DNA from: Labrys wisconsinensis
GTDB taxonomy: Bacteria; Pseudomonadota; Alphaproteobacteria; Rhizobiales; Labraceae
Assembly: GCF_030814995.1 (NCBI RefSeq)
Contig: NZ_JAUSVX010000004.1
Location: 124,001 to 188,000, forward strand
Direction of reading: 5' to 3'
Length of the DNA stretch: 64,000 bases
The translations under genes were made by a program, and so were the position numbers. Shown piece by piece: positions 1-7,813 of the stretch. A model generated the notes under the pieces. The model was not told the origin of the DNA, made no database searches, and saw only the letters and a list, made by a program, of their open reading frames with translations. Numbering within the stretch: position 1 is the first letter of the stretch; every line of letters begins with the position of its first letter.

Positions 1-439
1 TCGTGCCGATGGCGCCCGCGGCGATGGCCTTCTTGAGGTCGACATAGAGCGGGGCGTAGCGCAGGACGAGCCCGACCATCACCCGGTCCGGCCCGCCATG
101 GCGGGCGATGAGGCGCAGCAGCTCGAGCGTCTCGTCCTCCGAGGTCACCACGGGCTTTTCGCTGAAGACCTTCAGGCCGAGCTCGAGGCCGGTGCGGATG
201 TGCTCCAGATGCAGATGGTTGGGGGAGCCGACCATGAGCATGTCGAGCGGAGCGGCCGCGGCCATCGCCTCGATCGTGCCGAAGCTGCGTCCGGCGTCGA
301 TCCCCTGCTTGACGAGGCCCGGCAGCCCCGCCGGCGAGGGATCGACATGGCCGACGATGCTGAAGCCCGGGACCAGGGCCGTGAACACCCGGGCGAGGTA
401 CTCCATGCGGAACCCCAGCCCGACAATGCCGACCTTCAT
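1..439 (-). CDS. Gfo/Idh/MocA family oxidoreductase, N-terminal part
   Basis: This leftward reading frame is open to the window edge and starts at an ATG at 439. The protein begins MKVGIVGLGFRMEYLARVF, a Rossmann nucleotide-binding start (GxGxxx). It later carries a PNHLHLEH segment and a KVFSEKPVV segment. The latter is the EKP motif that Gfo/Idh/MocA sugar dehydrogenases use for cofactor and substrate contact. About 146 residues are visible, so the C-terminal substrate domain lies outside the window. It is the third gene of a leftward set with a HAD phosphatase and an FGGY kinase, about 100 bases after the HAD stop. That suggests oxidation of a sugar or polyol. The substrate cannot be read from the sequence. 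Confidence 0.85.
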   Translation of the reverse strand, partial: MKVGIVGLGFRMEYLARVFTALVPGFSIVGHVDPSPAGLPGLVKQGIDAGRSFGTIEAMAAAAPLDMLMVGSPNHLHLEHIRTGLELGLKVFSEKPVVTSEDETLELLRLIARHGGPDRVMVGLVLRYAPLYVDLKKAIAAGAIGT

Positions 440-539
440 GACGCTCTCCCTCGTATGCAGCCGGCGGACCGGCGCGTGCCGCCGTCGAGACACATCGTCT
501 CCCGCCGAGGGGACGGGACCGACCGGGCAGGGCCTGCGC

Positions 540-1385
540 TCACCACACGAAGCGCTCCAGCACGTGGTCCGGCCGGGCGCCCTCCTTCAGGTAGACCGCC
601 TCGAGATCCTCCTCGCCGGCATGGATGCCGGCGAGGACCAGCGCGGCATCGGCGCCGACCCCCTTGGCGCCGGCGATGTCGTGCTCGACGGAATCGCCGA
701 TGCCGAGCGCCGGGCCGTCGAGGCCGACGATGGCCCGCGCGCTGCGGTAGATCTCGGGATAGGGCTTGCCGATCCAGGTCACCGGCCCGCCGAGCGTGGC
801 GTAGAGGCGGGCGATCCGCCCGGCGCCGAAGGCGGTGCCGCCGGCCACCAGCATGGTCATGTCGGGGTTGATGCACAGCGCCGGCACCTTGCGCGCCGCC
901 GCCGGCTCGAGCAGGGCCTGGTAGTCGGCGAGCGTCCTGTCCGGCGCCTCCGAGCCGGCAATCAGCACGAGGTCGGCCTCCGCGGCGCTCTCGGCCACGG
1001 CGATGCCGAGCCCTTCGATCGGCGAGACGTCGCCGTCGCGCGCCAGGATCAGGCAGCGCTTCGGCCGCTCAGAGGCGGGCCGGGCCGCGAGCATGCGCCA
1101 GGCCACCTCGCCCGAGGACAGGAACAGGTCCCAGGAGGCGCGCTCGAAGCCGAGCCGCTCCATCCGCTCCTCGTTCGGCGCCGAGCGCTTGCCGGAATTG
1201 GAGACGATCACCACCTTGCGGCCCTCGGCCCGGAGCTGGCGCAAGGCTTCGATCGCGCCGGGATAGGCCGCCTGGCTGTCGCGCAGCACCCCGAACTGGT
1301 CGACGAAGAACAGCCGATAGGCCGGGGCGATGTCGCGCAGGCGCGTGACGGGGCGGGACGGGGGGCGCGTCATCGGACGGGTCAC
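540..1385 (-). CDS. HAD-superfamily class IIA hydrolase (TIGR01459-like)
   Basis: The 281-residue protein has the HAD motif I region as FFVDQFGVLRD near residue 30, motif II as VIVSNSGK, and a late GIGDSVEHDIAGA segment carrying the acidic motif IV. The second acid of the classical DxD is replaced (DQF), as is usual in the alphaproteobacterial TIGR01459 group of NagD-like phosphatases. A cap domain lies between motifs II and III, as expected for class IIA. The start overlaps the end of the FGGY kinase by 4 bases (1382-1385), so the two are probably translationally coupled. The substrate is probably a phosphorylated sugar or polyol. The role is inferred from neighbours. Confidence 0.85.
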   Translation of the reverse strand: MTRPMTRPPSRPVTRLRDIAPAYRLFFVDQFGVLRDSQAAYPGAIEALRQLRAEGRKVVIVSNSGKRSAPNEERMERLGFERASWDLFLSSGEVAWRMLAARPASERPKRCLILARDGDVSPIEGLGIAVAESAAEADLVLIAGSEAPDRTLADYQALLEPAAARKVPALCINPDMTMLVAGGTAFGAGRIARLYATLGGPVTWIGKPYPEIYRSARAIVGLDGPALGIGDSVEHDIAGAKGVGADAALVLAGIHAGEEDLEAVYLKEGARPDHVLERFVW

Positions 1386-2656
1386 GCTGCCGGCCGGGAC
1401 AGAGCGAGCCGGGCGAGGCGCGCCGTGCCGTAGGCCGCTTCGTCCGTGGCGGCGGTCGAGACGGCGACCCCCAGCTTGCGGGCGCGGATCGCCGTCCAGG
1501 CGGCGTTCTTGGCGCCGCCGCCGACCGAGATCACGCGTCGGAGCTTCGGCCCGCCGAGCTCGGCCAGCAGCCGGTAGCCCTGCGCCTCCACGGCGGCCAC
1601 GCCCTCCAGCAGGCCCTGCAGGAACAGAGCGTCGTCCGCCGGCCGCGGCGTGAGGCGCGGCGCCAGCGCCGGATCGGCGACGGGGAAGCGCTCGCCGGGC
1701 TTGGGCAGCGGGTAATAGTCGAGGCCGCTGTCACGGGCGGGATCGAGGCGCGGCTCGAGCTCGGCCATGCGCTCCGGCGTGAAGAACTGCAAGAGCGCCG
1801 CGCCGCCCGAATTGGAGGCGCCGCCCGCCAGCCAGCGCTCGCCGAGACGGTGGCTGTAGATGCCGTGCGCGGGCGAGAAGATCGGCACGTCCGACAGGAG
1901 CTTCACGGTGAGCGTCGTGCCGAGCGCGCTCACCGCGTCGCCGGCGAGGTCGGCGCCGGTCGCCAGGAACGAGGCGCAGCCGTCGGTGGTGCCGCTGGCG
2001 ACGATCGCCCCGGCGGGGAAGCCGAAGCGGGCGGCGATCGCCGGCAGGACCGGGGCGACGGCGGTGCCCGGCTCGACCACATCAGGCAGCAGGCCGCGGT
2101 CGAAGCCCGTTTCGGCGATCCAGTCGGGCCAGGCCCGTGCCACCGGGTCGTAGCCGGTCTTGAGGGCGTTGTTCTCGTCGGAGACGTCGAAGCGGCCGCT
2201 GAGGCGCCCGGCAACCCAGTCGGCCTGGTGCAGGATGCGTGCCGGCCCCGAGGCGGCGAGCTCGATCGCCTTGGCCAGGCCCGAGGTGACGCCATGCGCT
2301 GCGCTGGTCGCGGGGGCGAGGCGGCCGATCAGGGCGGCGGCCGCCTCGGCGGCACCGTCATTGTAGAGGCGGCCGGGGCCGAGCGGCTCGCCGGCCGCAT
2401 CGACCGCCAGCATGGTGCCCGACGTGCCGTCCACCGCCAGGGCCGCGACCGCGGCCGGATCGATCTGCCTGGCGAGCACGGCGAGCGAGGCTTCGCAGGC
2501 CGTCCACCACAGGCCGGGGTCCTGGGTGACCGCGGCGCCCCGGCGCTCGGGGGCGGGCAGGGCGGTGCGTGCCTCGCCCATGATCCTGCCGCGCTCGTCC
2601 ACCGCCATGGCGCGCACGCCCGATGTGCCGATATCGATGCCGATGACGAGCGACAT
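1382..2656 (-). CDS. FGGY-family carbohydrate kinase
   Basis: The protein starts MSLVIGIDIGTSGVRAM, the phosphate-1 loop of the FGGY/actin-like fold. Later come AVDGTSGTMLAVD, ASGTTDGCASF and a C-terminal VISVGGGAKNAAW adenosine-binding segment. From the ATG at 2656 it has 424 residues, somewhat shorter than xylulokinase but in the FGGY range. The frame is open further upstream, but those codons have no similarity to the family and the DIGTS motif would then lie more than 60 residues in. It should phosphorylate a sugar or polyol with ATP, feeding the HAD and Gfo/Idh products beside it. I cannot tell whether it acts on xylulose, ribulose or another sugar, so no symbol is given. Confidence 0.85.
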   Translation of the reverse strand: MSLVIGIDIGTSGVRAMAVDERGRIMGEARTALPAPERRGAAVTQDPGLWWTACEASLAVLARQIDPAAVAALAVDGTSGTMLAVDAAGEPLGPGRLYNDGAAEAAAALIGRLAPATSAAHGVTSGLAKAIELAASGPARILHQADWVAGRLSGRFDVSDENNALKTGYDPVARAWPDWIAETGFDRGLLPDVVEPGTAVAPVLPAIAARFGFPAGAIVASGTTDGCASFLATGADLAGDAVSALGTTLTVKLLSDVPIFSPAHGIYSHRLGERWLAGGASNSGGAALLQFFTPERMAELEPRLDPARDSGLDYYPLPKPGERFPVADPALAPRLTPRPADDALFLQGLLEGVAAVEAQGYRLLAELGGPKLRRVISVGGGAKNAAWTAIRARKLGVAVSTAATDEAAYGTARLARLALSRPAA

Positions 2657-2999
2657 GCCGAACTCCACGTTTGGGCTCTTATATCCCGGAAGATTTTTGC
2701 GGTGCAAAGACAGGGCGGCCGTCGTCAGGGGAAGGACGTGCCCGCGAGCGGGCGTCGTCATGGAGCAAAGACGCGCCCGCGCGCGGGCGCTGTGGTGGGA
2801 AGGACGCGCCCGGCGGAAATCTGCACGATGACGCGCCATGCCTGGACATCAGGCAGCTCTTGGCCCTCGCATGAGTCTTGCTTCTGAGCTAAAGCAACGG
2901 CGGGGGCGCCGACGCAGGTCGGCGCGGCCTCAGCAGGGTTGCCGAGCGCCGCCGGATTGCCGTCGGGCGGCGCCGTGACGTGCCTCTCTGTGCCAGGGA
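2657..2999. promoter_or_regulatory. Divergent intergenic region between the FGGY kinase and glgP, with strong hairpins
   Basis: This stretch separates the leftward kinase set from rightward glgP, so it must hold both promoters. It contains two similar GC-rich hairpins about 40 bases apart. One is at about 2738-2753 (gcccgcgagcgggc core). The other is a perfect 18-base palindrome at 2773-2790 (gcgcccgcgcgcgggcgc). A third partial copy, acgcgcccggcgg, follows near 2803. No confident -35/-10 pair or regulator operator was found. Confidence 0.5.
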
Positions 3000-5528
3000 A
3001 TGCCGACAGTGCCGATGGACAAGACACTCGAGCAGAGACTTTATGCCGCCGATGCGGCGCTGGCCGTCGCCGACGAGGCCAGCGCCCTGCCGGAAGCCAC
3101 CGGGGATGCCCGTTCCTTCCGCGACCTCATCCTGGCCAAGCTCACCTATGCCGTCGGCAAGGACCCGATCGTCGCCCGCGACCATGACTGGCTGCGCGCC
3201 CTCAGCCTGGCGCTGCGCGACCGCATCGTCGACCGCTGGATGGCGACCACGCGCGGCGTCTACCGCATGGGCGGCAAGCGCGTCTATTACTTCTCTCTCG
3301 AGTTCCTGATCGGCCGCCTGCTCAAGGATGGCCTCAACAATATGGGCCTGCTCGGCACCGCCCGCGAGGCGCTGGCCTCGGTCGGCGTCGACCTCGACGT
3401 GATCGCCGAGCTGGAGGCCGATGCGGCGCTCGGCAATGGCGGCCTCGGACGCCTCGCCGCCTGCTTCATGGAGAGCATGGCGACCGTCGGCGTGCCGGCC
3501 TATGGCTACGGCATCCGCTACGAGAACGGCCTGTTCCGCCAGAACATCATCGACGGCTGGCAGACGGAATCGCCGGAGAACTGGCTCGCCTACGGCAACC
3601 CCTGGGAATTTCCGCGCCGCGAGGTTGCCTATGAAATAGGCTTCGGCGGCGCGGTCGAGGCGTCCGAGGGCTGGGACGGCTCGGCCGTGCATGCCTGGAA
3701 GCCGGCCGAGACCGTGCTCGCCGTGGCGCACGACACGCCGGTGGTCGGCTGGCGTGGCCTGCGCGTCAACACGCTGCGGCTGTGGTCGGCCCGTTCGCCC
3801 GATCCGATCTCGCTCGACGCCTTCAACGCCGGCGACCATATCGGCGCGCTCACCGCCCGCACCAAGGCCGAATCGATCTCGCGGGTGCTCTACCCCGCGG
3901 ATTCCACCCCCGCCGGGCAGGAGCTGCGCCTGCGGCAGGAGTATTTCTTCACCTCCGCCTCGCTGCAGGACCTGGTGCGCCGCCATCTGAAGCAGCACCG
4001 CGAGATCCGCACCCTGGCCCAGAAGGCGGCGGTGCAGCTCAACGACACCCATCCCGCCATCGCCGTCGCGGAGCTGATGCGCATCCTCATCGACATCCAT
4101 GCGATGTCCTGGGCCGATGCCTTCGCCCTGACGCGCGACACCATCTCCTACACCAACCACACCCTGCTGCCGGAGGCGCTGGAATCCTGGCCCGTGCCGC
4201 TGCTGGAGCGGCTGCTGCCGCGCCACATGCAGATCATCTACGCCATCAACGCCCGGGTGCTGACCGAGGCCCGCGCCGCCGGCGCCACGGATGCGATGAT
4301 CGCCGCGGTGTCGATCATCGACGAGGGCCACGGCCGGCGGGTGCGCATGGGCAACCTCGCCTTCGTCGGCTCGCACAAGGTCAACGGGGTCTCGGCGCTG
4401 CATTCGGAGCTGATGAAGGAGACGGTGTTCCGCGACCTCAACACCGTCTTCCCCGGCCGCATCACCAACAAGACCAACGGCATCACCCCGCGCCGCTGGC
4501 TGATGACCGCCAATCCCGGCCTCGCCGGCCTCTTGCGCGAGACCATCGGCGAGGGCTTCCTGGACGATGCGGAGAAGCTGGTGGCGCTGGAACCCTTCGC
4601 CAGGGATCCCGGGTTCCAGGAGCGCTTCGCCGCGGTCAAGCACGCCAACAAGGCACGCCTGGCCAAGACCATCCAGCAGACCCTCGGCCTCAGGGTCGAT
4701 CCGGCCGCGCTGTTCGACGTGCAGGTCAAGCGCATGCACGAATACAAGCGCCAGCTCCTCAACATCCTGGAGACGATCGCCCTCTACAACGCCATCCGCA
4801 CCCATCCCGAAAAGGACTGGGTGCCGCGCGTCAAGGTGTTCGCCGGCAAGGCGGCGGCGAGCTACACCTCGGCCAAGTACATCATCAAGCTGATCAACGA
4901 CGTCGCCAAGATGGTGAACACCGATCCGGCAGTGCGCAACCTCCTCAAGGTGGCGTTCCTGCCGAACTACAATGTCAGCCTGGCCGAAGTGATCATCCCG
5001 GCTGCCGATCTTTCCGAGCAGATCTCGACCGCTGGCATGGAGGCCTCCGGCACCGGCAACATGAAGTTCGCCCTCAACGGCGCCCTCACCATCGGCACCC
5101 TCGACGGCGCCAATGTCGAGATGCGCGACCATGTCGGGGCCGACAACATCTTCATCTTCGGCCTCACCGCCGCCGAGGTCGAGGCCCGCCGCGCCAAGGG
5201 CCTCAACCCGCGCGCCAATATCGAGGCCGATCCGGCGCTCGCCGAGGTGCTCGACGCGGTCGGCTCCGGCGTGTTCTCGCCCGCCGACCCGCAGCGCCAC
5301 CGCGGCACGGTCGACAACCTGACCAATTCCGACTGGTTCCTGGTCACCGACGACTTCACCAGCTACAGCGCCATGCAGCGCCGGATCGATGCGCTCTGGG
5401 GCACGCCCGCCGCCTGGCGCGAGAAGGCCATCCTCAACGTGGCGCGCATGGGCTGGTTCTCCTCCGACCGCACCATCCGCGACTATTCCGACGAGATCTG
5501 GGGACTGCCGACCGTCAAGGTGGGGTGA
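3000..5528 (+). CDS. glgP: Glycogen/starch phosphorylase
   Basis: The protein of about 840 residues matches the usual GlgP length (GT35). It has the pyridoxal-phosphate site EASGTGNMKFALNGALTIG with the Schiff-base lysine near residue 689, and the conserved VKRMHEYKRQLLN, KTNGITPRRW and NDTHPAIAVAELMR segments. It releases glucose-1-phosphate from glycogen in the cytoplasm. The first ATG (3000) has an AGGG only one base away. A second ATG at 3015 places the same AGGGA about 15 bases upstream. The exact start is therefore uncertain by five codons. In related bacteria it heads a glgP-glgB-glgC-glgA-pgm operon. Here glgB lies 9.3 kb further on, beyond an inserted block. Confidence 0.97.
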   Translation: MPTVPMDKTLEQRLYAADAALAVADEASALPEATGDARSFRDLILAKLTYAVGKDPIVARDHDWLRALSLALRDRIVDRWMATTRGVYRMGGKRVYYFSLEFLIGRLLKDGLNNMGLLGTAREALASVGVDLDVIAELEADAALGNGGLGRLAACFMESMATVGVPAYGYGIRYENGLFRQNIIDGWQTESPENWLAYGNPWEFPRREVAYEIGFGGAVEASEGWDGSAVHAWKPAETVLAVAHDTPVVGWRGLRVNTLRLWSARSPDPISLDAFNAGDHIGALTARTKAESISRVLYPADSTPAGQELRLRQEYFFTSASLQDLVRRHLKQHREIRTLAQKAAVQLNDTHPAIAVAELMRILIDIHAMSWADAFALTRDTISYTNHTLLPEALESWPVPLLERLLPRHMQIIYAINARVLTEARAAGATDAMIAAVSIIDEGHGRRVRMGNLAFVGSHKVNGVSALHSELMKETVFRDLNTVFPGRITNKTNGITPRRWLMTANPGLAGLLRETIGEGFLDDAEKLVALEPFARDPGFQERFAAVKHANKARLAKTIQQTLGLRVDPAALFDVQVKRMHEYKRQLLNILETIALYNAIRTHPEKDWVPRVKVFAGKAAASYTSAKYIIKLINDVAKMVNTDPAVRNLLKVAFLPNYNVSLAEVIIPAADLSEQISTAGMEASGTGNMKFALNGALTIGTLDGANVEMRDHVGADNIFIFGLTAAEVEARRAKGLNPRANIEADPALAEVLDAVGSGVFSPADPQRHRGTVDNLTNSDWFLVTDDFTSYSAMQRRIDALWGTPAAWREKAILNVARMGWFSSDRTIRDYSDEIWGLPTVKVG

Positions 5529-5589
5529 GACGGACGCCCCCGGCTTGTGCCGGCCACCTTGGCCAAGTCTGACCAGGGAGGGGTCGGCC

Positions 5590-5844
5590 GTGACGATTGT
5601 CAACATGTCGGATGCCGGGACGCGGCTTTCGCGGCTGGTCCAGGCGGTCGAGAGCGGTGCCGAGGCGGAGATCATCATCGCTCGGAATGGCAAGCCGGTG
5701 GCCAAGCTCGTGCCGGTCACCAGAGGAGGCACCACCGGCAAGCGCCTGGGTCTGCTGGCCGGGCGATATCCGGTCCTGACGCAAGAGGACTTCAACGCCG
5801 ACGATGAGCGCACCGCGGCGTTGTTACGGGGTGAGGGCCGGTGA
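5590..5844 (+). CDS. Phd/YefM-family type II antitoxin, orphan
   Basis: I chose the GTG at 5590 because gggagg lies 8 bases upstream and the product then reads VTIVNMSDAGTRLSRLVQAV, the standard Phd/YefM opening. The 84-residue protein continues with EAEIIIARNGKPVAKLVPV, the family's DNA-binding and dimer core. Its C-terminal tail (ADDERTAALLRGEGR) is of the toxin-wrapping type. Such antitoxins normally overlap a PIN-domain VapC toxin by four bases, here GTGA at 5841-5844. Only the first codons of such a toxin remain, since the opposite-strand SDR gene ends immediately after. The antitoxin is therefore an orphan here, and a remnant of a lost pair. Confidence 0.8.
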   Translation: MTIVNMSDAGTRLSRLVQAVESGAEAEIIIARNGKPVAKLVPVTRGGTTGKRLGLLAGRYPVLTQEDFNADDERTAALLRGEGR

Positions 5845-5852
5845 GGCTGCTT
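5841..5852 (+). pseudogene. Start-codon remnant of a VapC-like PIN toxin
   Basis: A GTG overlapping the antitoxin stop (GTGA) is followed by AGG CTG CTT, encoding V-R-L-L. This fits the common opening M-R-L-L-L-D-T-H of VapC toxins paired with Phd/YefM antitoxins. The next bases belong to the stop codon and C-terminus of the SDR gene on the opposite strand, so the toxin is lost after four codons. Four residues are weak evidence alone. The overlap geometry with the antitoxin makes the reading plausible. Confidence 0.35.
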
Positions 5853-6606
5853 AGCGGGCGCTGTAGCCGCCGTCGGCCATCAGGATGTGCCCTGTCACGA
5901 AGGACGCGCCCGGACCGGCGAGATAGAGGATCGCATCGGCGATCTCCTTGGGCTCGGCCCAGCGGCCGATCGGATGAGCGCTCCTGATGGCGGCCTCGCC
6001 TGCGGCAGGATCGTCCAGGCCTTCGAGGTAGCGGGTCAGGAAAGGGGTGTTGATGGATCCTGCTCCCACGGCATTCACGCGGATGCCACGGGACGCATAG
6101 TCGACGGCCATCTGTCGCACGAGTTGGAGGAGGGCGCCCTTGGCGGCGCAATAGGCTGCCTGCTCCGGCAAGCCGACGACGCTCGAGATCGACCCCGTCG
6201 CGACGATCGAGCCCCTGGCACGTGCAAGCATCGAGGGCAGTGCGCGTCTCGACATCAGGAAGAAGGATTTGGCGTTCGCATCCATGACGCGGTCCCATTC
6301 ATCTTCGGCGGTGTCGTGCGCGGATTTCGAAATGATGAAGCCGGCGTTGCTGACGAGCACATCGACCGGACCGAGCCGTTGCTCGGCTGTCGCGAAAATC
6401 GTCTCGACGTCCGCGGCCTTGGTCACATCGGCGACAACCGCAACGATGTCGCCGGGCGCCTCTCGCTCCAGCTCGGCAACGGCGGGGCTGATATCGGTTG
6501 CGCATACTTTGGCGCCGTTTTCGATGAAGAGTGAGACTGCAGCTCGGCCGACGCCCCCTGCCGCGCCGGACACGACGACGACTTTGCCTTCAAAGCTTCT
6601 GGTCAT
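5851..6606 (-). CDS. SDR family NAD(P)-dependent oxidoreductase
   Basis: This 251-residue classical short-chain dehydrogenase has the cofactor loop SGAAGGVGRA near residue 14, the VSNAG strand, the catalytic serine segment ATGSISS and the catalytic YCAAK (Tyr-x-x-x-Lys). It ends with FVTGHILMADGGYSAR, the family's usual C-terminus. A ggag lies a few bases before the ATG at 6606. It is the last leftward gene of the lower-GC block inserted between glgP and glgB. It probably shares a transcript with the degraded dehydrogenase upstream of it. Its substrate is unknown. It may process a product of the monooxygenase on the divergent transcript. Confidence 0.9.
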   Translation of the reverse strand: MTRSFEGKVVVVSGAAGGVGRAAVSLFIENGAKVCATDISPAVAELEREAPGDIVAVVADVTKAADVETIFATAEQRLGPVDVLVSNAGFIISKSAHDTAEDEWDRVMDANAKSFFLMSRRALPSMLARARGSIVATGSISSVVGLPEQAAYCAAKGALLQLVRQMAVDYASRGIRVNAVGAGSINTPFLTRYLEGLDDPAAGEAAIRSAHPIGRWAEPKEIADAILYLAGPGASFVTGHILMADGGYSAR

Positions 6607-6639
6607 GATGGTCTCCGATTCCTGATGATTGGCACGAAG

Positions 6640-6876
6640 TCGATTGGCGTGGGCGCGGGGCAGGGGACCCCTTCGTCGGCGTGGCTTTCAGACGAGCCGA
6701 GAGGGGGGGCCACCAAGACGTTCGTCTCGCCAAAATTGGCGGATCCGAGCGCCGTCAGCGGGTCACCTGCCGGATGACCGATGATGATCGCATGTCCGCG
6801 TCGCAACCCGCGAACGCACCATGCCGAACCCCATCGGCCCCGAACCGATGACGGCCACGTCTGATCTCTCGACCAT
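6640..6876 (-). pseudogene. Degraded NAD-binding dehydrogenase (hydroxyisobutyrate-dehydrogenase-like) remnant
   Basis: From an ATG at 6876 the leftward frame reads MVERSDVAVIGSGPMGFGMV, the nucleotide-binding start of 6-phosphogluconate/3-hydroxyisobutyrate dehydrogenase-type proteins. After about 20 codons the match moves to a second frame, which reads GLRRGHAIIIGHP. This corresponds to the next helix and strand of the same fold (family pattern L-x-x-x-G-H). A frameshift therefore lies near 6812-6825. Similarity fades after about 70 residues and no catalytic domain follows. It lies between a good leftward promoter and the SDR gene, so it looks like a decayed first gene of that operon. Confidence 0.55.
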
Positions 6877-6918
6877 CCCCTCCCGCGCCATGCATATCAA
6901 CCCCTTGCTTTTCATCCA

Positions 6919-6947
6919 TTCATATGCAGATTATCTACAATCTGCAA
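6919..6947 (-). promoter_or_regulatory. Leftward promoter with embedded operator
   Basis: Read leftward there is a -35 TTGCAG (6942-6947), a 17-base spacer and a -10 TATGAA (6919-6924). The spacer contains the dyad gcagattatctacaatctgc (6926-6945 on the plus strand), with 7-base arms around a 6-base centre. The core attgtagataat resembles GntR-family operators. The pseudogene and SDR start downstream. The GntR-FCD regulator at the other end of the block is the obvious candidate binder. That assignment is inference. Confidence 0.55.
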
Positions 6948-7198
6948 CAGGTCGCCGTCGCGCCTTTTGAACATGCGCGAGGCGGGGCCGGCTTGGATCC
7001 CGAAGGCGCCGTCTTGACGATCGAGGAACTCGAGGAACAGCGAGACTGTCCCTCGCGCTGTGCGTCCTCGACCTGCGATCTCCGTCATCTCAACAGTCAC
7101 GGGATCTGGCGTGCCAGGTCTCGCTTCCGGGGCCGGACGGAGCACACGACCACCACGCGGTCCAGCCACGACGTCGACAGGAAAGTGCCAAGCGCGAA

Positions 7199-7227
7199 TT
7201 GACAGATTGTAGATAATCCGCAATCAT
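7199..7227 (+). promoter_or_regulatory. Rightward promoter with embedded operator
   Basis: There is a consensus -35 TTGACA (7199-7204), a 17-base spacer and a weaker -10 AATCAT (7222-7227), 25 bases before the flavin reductase ATG. The spacer carries cagattgtagataatccg (7203-7220), whose reverse complement matches 17 of 18 bases of the operator in the leftward promoter. Both divergent promoters thus place the same sequence between -35 and -10, a geometry typical of repression. Confidence 0.6.
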
Positions 7228-7251
7228 CGAGTCGAGAATGAGGAAGCTCAG

Positions 7252-7761
7252 ATGCTCTCGCAGGACCTCAGAACCGAGCATTTCCGTCAGTCGATGCGGC
7301 GCGTGGCATCCACGGTCAGCGTGATCACATGCACGCATGACGGCCGCCGACACGGCATAACCGTCACGTCGGTCACGGCGCTCAGCTTCGCTCCCATGTC
7401 GATCCTCGCCTGCATCAACCGCAAGTCGTCGATCAGCATGCCGCTCAAGGAAGAGGGGCGTTACTGCATCAACGTGCTGCGCGCCTCGCAGGCCGACATA
7501 TCCAACTCCTTCAGCGGCGGGTGCCCGACCGAGCGGCGCTTCGACATCGGCGAGTGGACCGAGAAGGAAGGCGTTCCCTACCTGCGAAGCGCGCAGGCGA
7601 ACCTGTTCTGCGAGATGGATCAGGCGATCTCCTATGCCACCCACGACATCATCATCGGCCGGGTCGCGGGCGTGGCATTCGCCGCCGATGTCGATCCGCT
7701 GATCTATCAGAACGGCGCCTACGCCCTGACTTCACCCATGGTCCTTCAGAAAGCTGGATAG
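7252..7761 (+). CDS. Flavin reductase family protein (FMN-binding split barrel)
   Basis: The 169-residue protein matches the HpaC/HsaB-type flavin reductases. It has FRQSMRRVASTVSVIT at the start, GITVTSVTALSFAP and a later CINRKSSI segment around the flavin site, and HDIIIGRV near the C-terminus. Such enzymes reduce FMN or FAD with NAD(P)H for a partner monooxygenase. The partner is almost certainly the luciferase-like protein 52 bases downstream. A gagg stands about 10 bases upstream of the ATG. It is the first gene of the rightward operon controlled by the operator-bearing promoter. Base composition is clearly less GC-rich than glgP or glgB. Confidence 0.9.
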   Translation: MLSQDLRTEHFRQSMRRVASTVSVITCTHDGRRHGITVTSVTALSFAPMSILACINRKSSISMPLKEEGRYCINVLRASQADISNSFSGGCPTERRFDIGEWTEKEGVPYLRSAQANLFCEMDQAISYATHDIIIGRVAGVAFAADVDPLIYQNGAYALTSPMVLQKAG

Positions 7762-7813
7762 GACTGTTCGCCAACGTCGACAGCAGTCGCTGAAGGATCT
7801 TAGGAGCAAATAC

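Noticed and set aside
2889-5813. A 974-codon leftward open frame across glgP
   Set aside because: It is antisense to glgP, has a compositionally biased product with no domain motifs, and arises from the GC-rich third positions of the real gene.
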